This document shows positions 53,650 to 64,000 of a stretch of 64,000 nucleotides of DNA, piece by piece; within the stretch, counting starts at the first letter, position 1; the number at the start of each line of letters is the position of its first letter. The DNA is from Pachyseris speciosa (taxonomy: Eukaryota > Cnidaria > Anthozoa > Scleractinia > Pachyseridae), in the NCBI GenBank assembly GCA_016490735.1, contig JAEMWC010000009.1, positions 2,438,501-2,502,500 on the forward strand, written 5' to 3'. The position numbers and the translations under genes were made by a program. The notes beneath the pieces are model-generated. The model was given only the letters and a program-made list of their open reading frames with translations. It ran no database searches and was not told where the DNA came from.

Positions 53650-54162
53650 TCACTTGAGAAGACCATAGACGTCAATGCAAGATTCTCCCCCATTATCGTA
53701 TTCAGTGTAGTTGTGCCAATCTTCGCCGTACCAAATTTCCATCTCGGTACTGGGATATAATCTGTAGGGGGTACTTCCCGTGGAGAAAATCAACTGGGAA
53801 GACGACGAAGTGAAGCCTGAGAGCTTGTGCTTGGTGTCATCAACACGTTCACTGAAAAGAGGAAATGTGTGGTGTAGGTCGTACCGGTCCATCATAAATG
53901 TAAAAATCTCGGGGGAATTTGGACGGCAGCCTCAGTTACTTCTCCAGCTGCTTCCACCGCCTGTATTACAGGTAACGTACCCGTAACGGTGTACGAGCTT
54001 GAAGGACCAAACGTCGGCAGTTCGGCCATATGTGAAGGCGCCATACTTGTTGTCTTTAGCGCCGAAACAAACTGGACTGGAGTTGAGTTTGACCCAGCTC
54101 CCATGGCAATTGACAAGGAACGCAGCGCACAGAGAAGCGAGCAGCAAATACTTTGCTTCCAT
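53650..54162 (-). CDS. Secreted protein candidate with one internal TGA
   Basis: The 171-codon frame starts with an ATG at 54162. Residues 1-21 are a signal peptide (MEAKYLLLASLCAAFLVNCHG). The mature part reads SWVKLNSSPVCFGAKDNKYG, VWSFKLVHRYGYVTCNTGGG and SSWRSN, then TGA at 53932-53934, and continues in the same frame GCRPNSPEIFTFMMDRYDLH, MEIWYGEDWHNYTEYDNGG, CIDVYGLLK, stop at 53650. The coding character is equal before and after the TGA. Four Cys in the mature part suggest disulfides. Part of it resembles uncharacterised cnidarian secreted or skeletal-matrix-type proteins (recollection, unverified). TTTCAG directly before AGATG could be a splice acceptor of a leader exon. The TGA may be a new nonsense mutation, a small unspliced insertion (12 bases, AGAAGTAACTGA) or an assembly error. 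Confidence 0.6.
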
Positions 54163-55924
54163 CTCTGAAATACAATGACATCTAACGTTACCTTGGTGTT
54201 AGATTAAAAATCTTGGAGCTAGTTATTCTGAATGTTATTTTGACAGCGATCTGAAGATTTAAAAGCTATATTATTATGCATAGGTGTCACTATCTAGATT
54301 TTGATTGGCTAAAAACAAGCAGGTCATTTCTGCTGGCACTGTTTTCGTTACGTAATACCTACAGACAATAGGTTTTATACATGCAGAAGTGACGTCATAC
54401 CTACAGACAATACGTCATTTTGCATATCAGACTGTAGTTTTTACACACGCGAGAAACACGTTTGAAACTTTTCTGAAATTGTATGGCAGGAGATTTTATC
54501 AAAACGGGTCTGAGTTCAGTCATAAATTTAATTTTAAGTTTTAAAACATGTCTTGGAGAGGGTTTTCGGTTGAATTCAGAAAAAGACAGCCACACGGAGA
54601 TTTAACTTTCAAAAGTGTTTCCATAATTTGGTAGTCAACGACTAGTATTATTCAACTGATCAAATTCAGGAATTGGTTCATAGGAGCCCTTTGATATTTA
54701 CTTTTATACCATGCCATAGAAAATACAGCCAATCAGAATGCAGGAAAACCGTTGTATATTCATCAAGTATTCCACCGAACCTTTCCATTGATCAGTGCAA
54801 TTCAACTGTATCACACCCAACCTTCCCATCGTGCGTTGAGATTTATTTAGCGCTTGGAAATTAGTACGAATCTCGCAACCGTTTGACTATAATAACATTA
54901 TTTCACATGAATATTTTATTATTTGTAATTTGGTCATGTATGATAATTAATAAAAGTTTTGAAAAAGGTTTAAAAACGCTGTCAAGAGGGTGGACATTAG
55001 GAAGCCATTTCAAAACCATTCAAGTCTGCGCGTATCTCGCATTGATTATGCTGGCCTTGCTGGTCACAGTATTTTCTATGGCATGGTTTAAAATAGTTAT
55101 GCAACCCTTTCTCGTGGTATACCGTGGAATATCCCACTCGTCACTTGTGTAGGTGAGAACTGGACATGACACAAACGAAGTGAATACTGAGAGATATTGA
55201 AGGTTTCTTTTGTAATGTACGTTTAAGTGTATCACTCGAATGAATCGTTATTTTATCATTAAGACAGCATATGGTAGCGATGAATGCTCTAAAAATAATT
55301 AAAGCTGCGTCCTTGAAATGGTTTGGATTCAATGGTAGTGCAGAAATAGCGTTTCCTTTAGTAAGATGTTATCCCAAGGATTCTTACTGTGGAAAATAAT
55401 AATTTTACCGTCCACGGAAAAAAAATGGACACTGTTTTTAGTCTGATTTACGCTCAACGCAGGGATTTTCTAAAAACCAATGATGCCGGGAAAATTCTTT
55501 ACGACTTAAACTGATGTTGAGTGAAAGAAACGAAACTTTTTGAACTCGAATTGCTCAAATAGCGGTTGAAAGAACACATAATAATCTTTTAATTTTTTTT
55601 AGATAGAAAAGGGCATTCAGGTTCAAACTTTGGCCCTTAGCCAAAGTTTCTCTGCTGGCTTTGAAAGAACTAACGAAAACGCGCATTTCTTTAATTGGAA
55701 TTGTTGGTTTAAAAAGGATAACTTGGCAGATTGAAAATGAAAGTGAGCTTTACTGAGGAAAATAAATGATTTAAGGTTCAAGACAACTTACCAGTTGTGA
55801 AATTGCAGGTTAATTCCTACACTCAAGCTCCCTGTATCAATACTCAGCAGAACACTTCTTTGATTATAAAGCTCATGATGCTTTGAATTTATACCTTAAC
55901 TTGCATACTCATTAATAATAATCG
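54163..55924. other. Intergenic DNA, no supported gene
   Basis: Contains a short duplicated phrase (CGTCATACCTACAGACAATA and variant near 54350-54415) and hydrophobic AT-rich frames around 54883-55235 that I cannot assign. It may include upstream exons of the secreted protein. Confidence 0.4.
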
Positions 55925-56640
55925 TGGTTTTTCAAACTGATGACTCATATGTTGTGGAAATGTGTCGCAACTTTTCAATTTGTCTGTTTAATTCTGATCG
56001 GCGAAATTGAGATATTGATTCAAAGATCAAAGTCGTCTCTAGCCCTGAAGTGTCCTTGCTACTCGTGGGGGCTCGGTTACTTGGAAACGTTAGGGTATAG
56101 CAACAGCATTTTGTGCACAGGTTTACTGTGGACGGAGACTTAAATAAGAATTTCCTCTTTGTAGCACAGTTTGGACATAACTTTATCATAATGTTTCTTT
56201 TTTGGGCCTGCAACCATCAATAAACATTATCGCTGCGGACTTTCGGGGTCGCTACCTGGGAAAGCTTATGGCATACCAAAATTTTATTACAAATTCGTTA
56301 CAAAACAGTAGCGTTGGTATTTACTTTTGATTTTACATGATTAGAATTTGTTTGAGGGGGGTTCTACACTGTCACAAAAGATTAATTGCTACTTGTGGGG
56401 GCTCTGTTACTTGGAAACGGCATTTTGAGCAGAGGTTTATCGCTGCGGACTTTCGGGTGATCGCTACCTGGGAAAGTTTACAGCATACTAAGATTGTATG
56501 ACAGCTTCTTTACAAACGGTAGCTTTAGACATTAGTATTTACTTTCTCCAGTACCTTCTTGACAGACAATAAGGTTAAGTTCGATCTGTTTGACACTATT
56601 AGAATTTCTTTGACGAGGTAAAATTTCTATGGCTATTTTC
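55925..56640. repeat. Dispersed repeat, two partial copies (third at 58.1 kb)
   Basis: GCTCGGTTACTTGGAAACG, CGCTGCGGACTTTCGGG and GCTACCTGGGAAAG occur at 56070-56270 and again at 56395-56480; related text at 58325-58540 includes the 3' portion TTTACTTTCTCC-GTACCTTCTTGACAGA. Copy-to-copy divergence is high and there is no coding frame. Confidence 0.65.
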
Positions 56641-56749
56641 GGGAAAGTAATATATACCAACGAAATTTTCAAGAAATGTTTAACTTTAACCATGTTAATT
56701 TTCTTTGACGCATGTATGCTGGAAGTTTGAAAACGTAAAACCGTAAGTT

Positions 56750-57035
56750 GGTCACATTAATTTGTGAAGTATCCTTGTCACTCCATCCACATCCCACAAG
56801 CTTTACGTTTTCATTGCTTGTTTTATTGATATGTGGGTACTTGAGCCTGAGCCTTAGCTATGCCATGCTGATGAGGCCTAACAAGGCCGAAACAGGTGTC
56901 CATGGCTGCTAATGCTTGGGCTCAATCTTTGCTTTGGTAGATTTAAGAGGTAATTAATTCCTGCTACCTTGTGGCCTTAGTGCCCTTAGAGTGGCTTCAG
57001 CTTACTTGATCACATTAATTTGTGAAGTATCCTTA
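56750..57035. repeat. Direct repeats in dispersed-repeat context
   Basis: CACATTAATTTGTGAAGTAT occurs at 56753 and 57010. GTCACTCCATCCACATCCCA (56776) is shared with 26296. No gene is seen from 56640 to 57757. Confidence 0.5.
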
Positions 57036-57757
57036 TGCTGGAAGTTTTTTTTAGCTAAACCCTGCTCATAACGCAAGTAAATTTGTCTTTTTAATAGTAA
57101 TGAAAACATGGACACAGGCTACAAAACACGAGAAGTGTTGTCAGCAGCAACCAAGTTGCCATTCGGCGTCTTTCTACCCCCTCTGTGCATGTTCTTCATT
57201 AAATATGCTACAGGCTGGTTTCTACTAATCTACCATTTATGGAAGAAAAACTTCTTGAAAATTTTCTTGTAACTATAAAGCCTAGTTATTTTCGTTTCCA
57301 GCAGGCTTTGGCTATTGGTAAACTTTAAGAAGCTACACAATTATTGCCGCAGTTTCTCAGTTCTAGGAAGCTAGCACATATAATACGTTATATATGTGAG
57401 TAAATCCATAAAGCAACTAATTTGTCTTGTAACATGAAGGGCAAAAGTACGGAGAACCCATTCATCATAACAGGGGGCATTTTTTTTCTTAATATTCCTT
57501 GGAACGACATGGCTGAAATTGCATTACTGTCAAATGTTTTCACACTGATTTTCAAAGCTAATTGATGGAACTTTCCACTGATAGAAAAGCCAGTTACTAC
57601 GATCTATTTTTGTGATTTTTATTCCTCCTGAACTTGGATTAAATTGCAAGTTGCGGTAAGTTCCCAAAGGATATAAACTTTGTGCCGTTAGACTAAAGAG
57701 ACTGTTAAACATTATATTCATAATTCAGCATATTTTTAAGAAGAAGGGTCGTTGTTG

Positions 57758-58050
57758 GGGAGCAGAGTTGGCGCAGTGGTGAGAGCGCTCGCCTTCCACC
57801 AGTGTGTCCCGGGTTCGATTCCCGGACTCGGCGTCATAAGTGGGCTGAGTTTGTTGGTTCTCTACTCTGCTCCGAGAGGTTTTTCTCCGGGTACTCCGGT
57901 TTTCCCCTCTCCCCAAAAACCAACATTTGATTTCATTTGATTTATTTAGAGTTGATTTGATTTAGTCTCCCCAATTAGTAGAGCATCTGTGCTCGGCTAA
58001 ATACATTTGAGACCTAAATAAAGTGATTATTATTATTATTATTATTATTG
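57758..58050 (+). mobile_element. tRNA-derived SINE with (ATT)n tail
   Basis: Head GGAGCAGAGTTGGCGCAGTG, CTCGCCTTCCACCAGTGTG, B box GGGTTCGATTCCC, then CATAAGTGGGCTGAGTTTGT and a long body ending CCTAAATAAAGTGATTATT(ATT)n. The tail differs from the related copy at 46583-46860. The tRNA part most resembles Gly (anticodon position TCC); acceptor pairing is poor, so it is not a working tRNA. Confidence 0.85.
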
Positions 58051-58084
58051 TTTATACCTAGCGAATTTGCGATTTAGAGTGATG

Positions 58085-58650
58085 CGTATTATCCAGAAAT
58101 AAAAGCTGCGTCTTGCAAAATTCAAGAGCTCACCATTGAGTTTCCAGTACGACCCGGAGTGCGAAAAGTTACACGCGGAGAAAATGTTTGAAAATAGGTT
58201 TTTCATACTGATGAGTCATAGTTTTGTGGAAATTTGTCGCAACGTCTCCCTTTTTAAATTTTGCATAGTGGAATTGAGACATTCAAACATAAAAACTGTC
58301 ATTGCTGAAATGTCATTGCTTCTTGTGGTGGCTCGGTTACTTGGGACCGTCGTTATACCAACGGCATTTTGAGCAGAGGTTTATATCGGACATGACGAGA
58401 GTCTTAGTATTTGCTCTTTTTAGCACAGTTTTGAAAAAAACTAGAACCAATTTCAGGAGCAAGGTCTTATTTTTGTAGATTTGCTCGCAGCCGCCAACAA
58501 ATTTTATCACTGCGGACTTTCGGGGGATTGTTACGGAGATACTTTATGACCCCAACGCAATTTATATGGCAGCTTCTTTACAAACAGTAGCTACAGTGTT
58601 TACTTTCTCCTGTACCTTCTTGACAGATAACAAGGTTAAGTTTTAGATAC
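58085..58650. repeat. Third copy of the 55.9-56.6 kb repeat
   Basis: GTGGCTCGGTTACTTGGGAC, ACGGCATTTTGAGCAGAGGT, CTGCGGACTTTCGGGGGATT and TACCTTCTTGACAGATAACA match the earlier copies in the same order. 58651-59380 holds nothing I can identify. Confidence 0.65.
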
Positions 58651-59379
58651 ACGATGACGATTTTGAATTTTTAAATCATGTTTCGGCAGAAACTTCTGCC
58701 TTCTTTAGTACAATTGTTACAAGATGTAATTCAGAATATAAATAACTTTTAAGTACTAATGAGTGAGTATACAAATTATCGAATAATTACGAAAGACTGT
58801 ATGGCTTAAGCTAACATGTTGAAGTTGTTGACTAAGGGAAGGGTTTTCGTACAGGGTGCTTAAGGTTTCTTTTATCTTCAGCTGGAAATAAATGCCGACT
58901 TAAGTGATCAACTGCATTAAAGCAATCGCTGGATCTTGGATCACGGCAATGGTCAGATGTGTGAGTTCTTGTCCGTAGTTAAGAGGTGATCACCGGATAC
59001 GTGTGGAAAAAAGTCGGGCTGTTTCAAAGCCGAGTGTTTTAGGACTTGATCAAAACACGAATTGCGAATTTATTGAACGGCTTAAAAAGCTTTACTGAAC
59101 ATCTATCCATTCTTACACTAAAGTGTAGATTTTGGGTTATTTTGGCCTAGAAAATCGGATGTAATATTTAGTTGTACCTTTATCACATATAAAGACACTC
59201 ATTAAAAATTAATTTCTTTTGTATTTCTTTCATGAATTATTAATAATTTTTTAAATCTTTTCTATTGTCCAACTATATCCCCTTGCGCGTTTTTGGGTGA
59301 CTCTGAAAAACATGCCCATGTAGAGAAGCTTAAGGTAAATTGTTGTTATGCTATTCTTTTGCCGTGCATGTCCAATACA

Positions 59380-60065
59380 CCCAATCTGAGTCGGATCGTG
59401 TCCGATCGGGCTACCGGAAGTCAGGTCGCACCAAAGACAACCTTCCCCTTTCTTAACGCACGCGCGACCTAGAAAATAATAGCCGAGTCGGGTCGACTCG
59501 ACCTGTCTTTGCGAACGTCGATCGATCCGTCTCACGGAAGTCAGGTCGCAAGTGACAAAGATAATATGCGCATAGGAAGGGCAGAAAATCTAGACGGATC
59601 GACTCCATCCAATCGACTCGAGTCGACCCGTCGATGGGAGTCGATTGGACTCGACCCGTCACCAGTAGCCAGATCGCGCAAAAGAGAAAGTAATGATATA
59701 TAAACCCACCTCGTTCTTAAAGCTAGCACACAAACATGACAGTTTCTGTAGCAACCGACTCGGGTCGAGCGGAGACAAGCCAGGTCGCGCGAAAGAGAAA
59801 GTAAGACATATAAACCCTCCTCGTTCTTAAAGCCGTTTCTGTACCAGCCGAGTTGGGTCGACTCGACTCTACCCTACTTTAGGACGTCGATCCGTCTCAC
59901 CGGAACTCAGTTCGCAAGTGACAAATAATAACACACAGATGGGGTGGGCAGAGAATCTCGACGGTTCGATCAACTCGAGTCGACCCGTCGATCCAATTCG
60001 GCTGGACTCCACTCGTCACTGAAAGTCAGGTCGCGCAAAAGAGAAAGGAATAATATACTAGTCGT
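59380..60065. repeat. GTCGA-rich duplicated block
   Basis: Two diverged copies (about 59480-59740 and 59840-60060) each contain GTCGACTCGA palindromes, GTCGATC-ATCCGTCTCAC, GGAA-TCAG-TCGCAAGTGA, CTCGAGTCGACCCGTCGAT and AGGTCGCGCAAAAGAGAAAG, and between them ATATAAACCC(A/T)CCTCGTTCTTAAAG occurs twice. The nested palindromes and TATA-like phrases are unusual for this DNA. No protein frame holds. Confidence 0.6.
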
Positions 60066-61379
60066 AATCACAGATCAGCCGGGAATGTGTTCGAGTATCC
60101 ATTGGTGCTGCGGATAGTCTGATGTAATAATACTGAAATCGATTACAGGTTTGTAATATGTGACAGGGTTTTGATCGGTCGTGTGCTATCCTTGTCGGCT
60201 CGTATTTAGCTGTGATTCGGTTATATTTCCGATCTTGCGACGAAAAAACATTATTGAATTATAAACAAGGATTTGGTTCTTATTTGCAGCTAATATTCAA
60301 ACAGTTAGACTCGGTCAGCGTCCGGGGGGGGGGGGGGTGTATTACCTTATGTTGACCATATAGGTATGTGTGACCCCAAAGGGTATGCTTTTTTAGCTGT
60401 GTTGGTCTGAAATTGGGTATAGATTTTGACCATTTTGGTCTGAAATAGGGTACTTAGTATCGCAGGCACCCAAGGTTAGGATGCGCCTCCTAACGTCCAC
60501 CGCAATCACCGAACCACCCGCCCTGGCCTGTGATTATTCCGTCAAATCGATAAAAATCACCCGCAGTATGGACGCAATTACATCTTGTATGGAAAACCCT
60601 GACTTGACTCGATTGGACTGAGTCGATCCGACAACATTGCTGATTTTCCTAGTCTATCGCAAACCGACTTCCGGTAACATGAGTCGACCGACTTTTGAAG
60701 AGAAGGGTCGAGTCGCATACGCATATGCATCTTGGTACAACATATGTCCCTGGTTAACTGATGTTCCTCATTTTCATGTTACCAGCCAAGATTCAACAAT
60801 CAAAGGAACAGCTTGGTTGTCTGTAAGTCACTTGACAGCACTACCCGACAAAGATGTAAGAAACTTCAATTCTTAAAGGCGTTCCCTCCAAGTGGAACTT
60901 TGTATTTCATCTCCAGTGAGCCCCAGTTCTTACACAATAACCATATCGTCAACAGATATGAAAGCTGAACAACCCACAGCGCTACACAATTCGAGTGGGA
61001 CGACGAACAACTTCAAGAATGGACCTTGAAGGAAGAGTAGACACACTGGCCCTCCAAAATTCTGAATTCTTTGCGAGCACACGAATCCAAAAACAGCATC
61101 AAACTGTCACCCTAGCGGCGACCCCTATGTTTGGTCATCAGTTCAGTTCAGTTTATTTGCAACAACAACGTTTGACAGATAAAAAGTACCTACCCGAAGG
61201 CAGCATAGGCTAGTCGAGTTGGGTGGGTCAAAAGGATGTTGAAAACATAGAAGGAAAATGAGAAAATTACAAAAATCAACTTGCATTACCAAAAACGTCA
61301 AGCAAATTAGAAATAATACCACGCGTATACTGGCTACAGACTACTATGAGCAAGCGCCTTATCGATATCGAGCAGCACC
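60066..61379. other. Intergenic DNA with a poly-G run
   Basis: A G run at about 60325-60338 precedes TATGTGTGACCCCAAAGGGT and two GGTCTGAAAT-GGGTA phrases (a small direct repeat). Short frames at 60637-61213 lack recognisable domains. Confidence 0.4.
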
Positions 61380-61382
61380 TTA

Positions 61383-61431
<49 letters not shown>

Positions 61432-61710
61432 TGATGATGATGGTGATGATGATAACTTAATTATCCTCTCCCCATTAGGGCTTTTCAGGGATAATGATAT
61501 AAACTAAGTGAGTAACAAATAATTCAAATAAGCATAACATGATAAGAGTCCCAACTGGCCGGAGGCAAACCAGTTGGCTATTTACAAGGATGACAGACGG
61601 GTTGAACCAGGGACTACCCAGAACAACACCAGCTAGCGGCCAGAACGGGATCTGAACCCGCGGCAATCGCATTGATATCCAGCGCCCGAACCACTCGGCC
61701 CTCCTGCCTA
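61380..61710 (-). mobile_element. tRNA-derived SINE (Leu/Ser-like head), microsatellite tail
   Basis: Minus strand: GGCAGGAGGGCCGAGTGGTT, GGGCGCTGGATATC, CGCGGGTTCAGATCCCG (B box), then a body (GGTGTTGTTCTGGGTAGTCC, GCCAACTGGTTTGCCTCCGG) ending in an (ATC)(ATT)n tract at 61385-61455. The class is distinct from the two other SINE heads in the window. Confidence 0.75.
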
Positions 61711-61885
61711 ATTACAAATTCTCAATCTTGTCATCAGGCTGGACAATAGCTTATTCATAAGAACCTGAGAAAATCCCAACCATCTTAAAGGCTGAACCGA
61801 CAGCCAGACGCTCTTCTGGGTATTCGCGACAAAACAAGCATTGAACAAGTTGGGGTTATTTACCTGGAACGAGGGGTATGTGATA

Positions 61886-61940
61886 TGTTCACCTGGTACC
61901 CCCGGTGCCAGCGGTACCCCCGGTGCCAGCGTACCCCCGA
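61886..61940. repeat. Short tandem repeat, 18-bp unit
   Basis: GGTACCCCCGGTGCCAGC occurs twice, followed by a partial third (GTACCCCCGAGG). Confidence 0.85.
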
Positions 61941-62009
61941 GGAACAGGTAAATAACATACTATTCTGACTACACTCATACGAGACATTAAATGTTAAAAG
62001 TTTATTTAG

Positions 62010-62139
62010 GACGAGTCAGACAGTCTTCTGATACAAAAAGCGTCCTGATAGAGGACGAGTCAGACAGTCTTCTGATACAAAAAGCGTCCTGATAGAGACA
62101 GACAGTCGTCTGATACAAAAAGCGTCCTGATATACAGAA
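62010..62139. repeat. Tandem repeat, three units of 44 bp
   Basis: The unit is GACGAGTCAGACAGTCTTCT followed by GATACAAAAAGCGTCCTGATAGAG. Units 1 and 2 are identical; unit 3 has lost two bases and differs at a few positions. It is a recent local duplication. From 62140 to 63507 I see no gene, apart from a 47-codon open stretch described in the findings. Confidence 0.92.
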
Positions 62140-63359
62140 AACTGAGCAACTATAGATAAATAAGATGTGCTAGCCAGATACGAAAAACCACTAAAAACCA
62201 CCCTCGAGAAGTGGCCAAAAAAACTGTGGAAACGTATTCCTCGACTAATGCAGCAGCACAATACCCCGAGGAAAGGGCATAACTAACCATTAAGTTACAA
62301 TATTGTACCAAGGTCTCTAAAGCGAAAATACAATTAAAGGCTAACAATACAAAACTGCGACAAAAGTTCAATAGAAAACTGGAATCTCAAAAAATTTCAC
62401 TGCAGAAAAGAGGTCAAGCAAGAGACTGACTGACCTAGAATGACTCAACTTTCCCGCGAAGACCTTAAATACTCCCAGGCTATCCCACGATGCCAAGCCA
62501 ACCTCTCAACGAGCCGCCAGAATATTAATTTCTAACTAATTCGTCCCCGTGTCACTCAACCGTTAGAAATTACATTATTTGTCAATTGGTGAGGTTTTCT
62601 AAAAGAAACAAAAGGCCGTTAAATAACGAAAAACTTCTTTTCTACGTGGTCGAGTTTATTTATTTTAAAAGTGCTTTCAATGGTGGATTGTAGGCGTTGA
62701 GGTTTCGACTGTAAACATGTTTTTCTATTTTTGCCGTTTTCGGTTTTTGTTTTTTACAACAATGCGTAGACAACTTGTTTTGTTTACTGGTACACAGTGG
62801 GATTGAATTTAGTTCTCTATTATTTACACAACAATATGTATAGACGTTTTCTTTTGTCTGCTGGTATGCGTGCATGGTAAACATGTTTCTTACTTTTGCA
62901 CATTTAAACAGTATATTCTGAGTGCACTACAGTCATGTAGTTGGACGGCTGCTGTTAAATTTTGGGAAAAGTGAACTCTCGGCTAACATTGTTTGTAAAT
63001 AACGATCAGCGATAGTGAAGATAAAGTCTTTTTAATTAACCCAAAACAGCTTGATTTCCTTTGTGAATGGAACAAGTCAGACTCACAGCCAGGATGCTCA
63101 GACTTAGATGTTGAAAATACTGTCTCGGATTTTATTGCTTGAAAGTCCACCCGCTACCCATGTCGTTGCAGCGAGTAAGCCCCACGAAGAAGTTATGGAG
63201 GAGGTAAAGGGGAAAAACGCGGTATACAAGTCGTTACCGACGAAGAGGTTGCTAAACGAAACAGTGAGTAGATACCATCTAACACACGAAAGACCACCGC
63301 GTGGTCGGTAACTGTTTGATATTGCGTCTGTGTTTGTTTGTTTCTTCTTTGGAGTTTAC

Positions 63360-63440
63360 AAGTAATGGGAGACCAAGTCGAGGGGAATATGAGCAGAGGA
63401 CTAAGTCGAGGGGAATATGAGCAGGGGAATATGAGCAGGG
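63360..63440. repeat. Short tandem repeat with GGGGAATATGAGCAG unit
   Basis: AAGTCGAGGGGAATATGAGC occurs twice, followed by a shorter GGGGAATATGAGCAG unit. No function is visible. Confidence 0.75.
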
Positions 63441-63507
63441 GTGATGAGGGGTTATGTAATATATTCCCTTAGCAAGATCAAAGGAAACCGAGCCAACTGA
63501 CAAATAA

Positions 63508-64000
63508 GTCCGATTTCACAGCCAACACCTGCGATCTACAATCGGAAAACATACCGAAATAGTGAACCTTTCTCTAATGTCATCTGTTTTCCCAAGTCGC
63601 TGGAAGGAGTCCGAGGTCATTCCGCTTTTGAAGGAAGGAGATCCCGAAATAGCCACTAACAATCGCCCAGTTTCATTGCTACCTGCAGCCTCAAAGGTGT
63701 GCGAACGTATAGCGTTAAACCAGATGATTACGTACTTGGAAGAGGAAAAACGACTGACGAACCATCAAAGTGGTAACAAGAAATTACATTCCACAGAATC
63801 ATTGAACATCTTGATATCCGACACTGTGCTGGAGTCAATGGATCGAAAACAAATAACGGCATTGGTTCTGTTAGATCTATCCAAGGCTTTTGATAGCATA
63901 GATCATTCACTTCTCCTCACAAAGCTTCGATCGCTGGGATTTTCTAATAGGGCTGTTGAGTGGTTTAAAAGCTATCTATCTGGAAGAAGTCAGATTGTGC
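63508..64000 (+). CDS. LINE reverse transcriptase, partial, runs off right edge
   Basis: Open for at least 164 codons to the window end; an ATG at 63577 is internal to the family alignment and probably not the start. Motifs: FPSRWKESEVIPLLKEGD, NRPVSLLPAASKVCERIALN (RT fingers), HSTESLNILISDTVLESMDR, TALVLLDLSKAFDSIDHSLL (motif A with the catalytic Asp), and LRSLGFSNRAVEWFKSYLSG. This is the order of CR1/L2/Jockey-type non-LTR retrotransposons. Upstream of 63508 the frame is closed, so the element is 5' truncated or frameshifted. The xxDD motif would lie beyond the window. Confidence 0.88.

Noticed and set aside
53932..53934. Selenocysteine codon in the secreted protein
   Set aside because: No selenoprotein family is recognised, the codon is not in a redox-like context, and I see no supporting downstream element; nonsense mutation, splicing or error is more likely.

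Overview
The window is eukaryotic, intron-era animal DNA and most probably comes from an anthozoan cnidarian such as a stony coral. This rests on gene style and repeat content: intronless BTB-BACK-Kelch genes, tRNA-derived SINEs, a Penelope-like element, LINE fragments with CR1/L2-like and R2/NeSL-like proteins, and very many short inverted-repeat transposons. I could not search a database, so the species is open. Low coding density and AT-rich intergenic DNA fit.

The backbone is a same-strand tandem family of kelch-like (KLHL) genes: four intact intronless copies (1265-2986, 17580-19292, 34460-36169, 43690-45432), a broken copy split by a transposon (8258-9242 plus 11419-12119), and a small relic split by another transposon (49628-49737 plus 50637-50720). 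An orphan copy of the shared 3' flank lies at 40240-41660. All five full-length units carry the same 16-base motif (consensus AACCGTGARGGCCTGG) 63-163 bases before the start codon, so promoter and gene were copied together. The products should be Cullin-3 substrate adaptors: the BTB and BACK halves are conserved, while the loops of the predicted six-blade Kelch propeller vary. Copies fall into two subtypes (A: genes 1 and 3; B: broken copy, genes 4 and 5, relic).

Between and inside these genes the DNA is built from insertions. At least seven inverted-repeat elements are flanked by direct repeats of 9-10 bases, and several share TAGCCTGC or TACCCTG termini; one carries a decayed RecQ-type helicase, and two carry Cys-rich open frames. 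Others have TTAA duplications (6464-6734, 32987-33557, probably 27571-27680) or 3-base duplications of PIF/Harbinger type (16915-17433, 51009-52894 with a Myb/SANT-like fragment, 52196-52599). Retroelements are a Penelope-like GIY-YIG fragment with an inverted partial copy at its 5' side (13205-14425), an R2/NeSL-like fragment in two duplicated segments (31190-32125, 42250-42960), a CR1/L2-like LINE relic (37660-39400, minus), another LINE running off the right edge (63508-64000), and SINEs of three tRNA types.

Two minisatellites built on the same core, in opposite orientation, bracket the 22-29 kb interval (21497-22075 and 29284-29812). The only non-kelch, non-transposon gene candidate is a minus-strand secreted protein at 53650-54162, open for 170 codons except for one internal TGA. 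The right-hand 10 kb is mostly repeats, including a GTCGA-rich duplicated block at 59470-60060.
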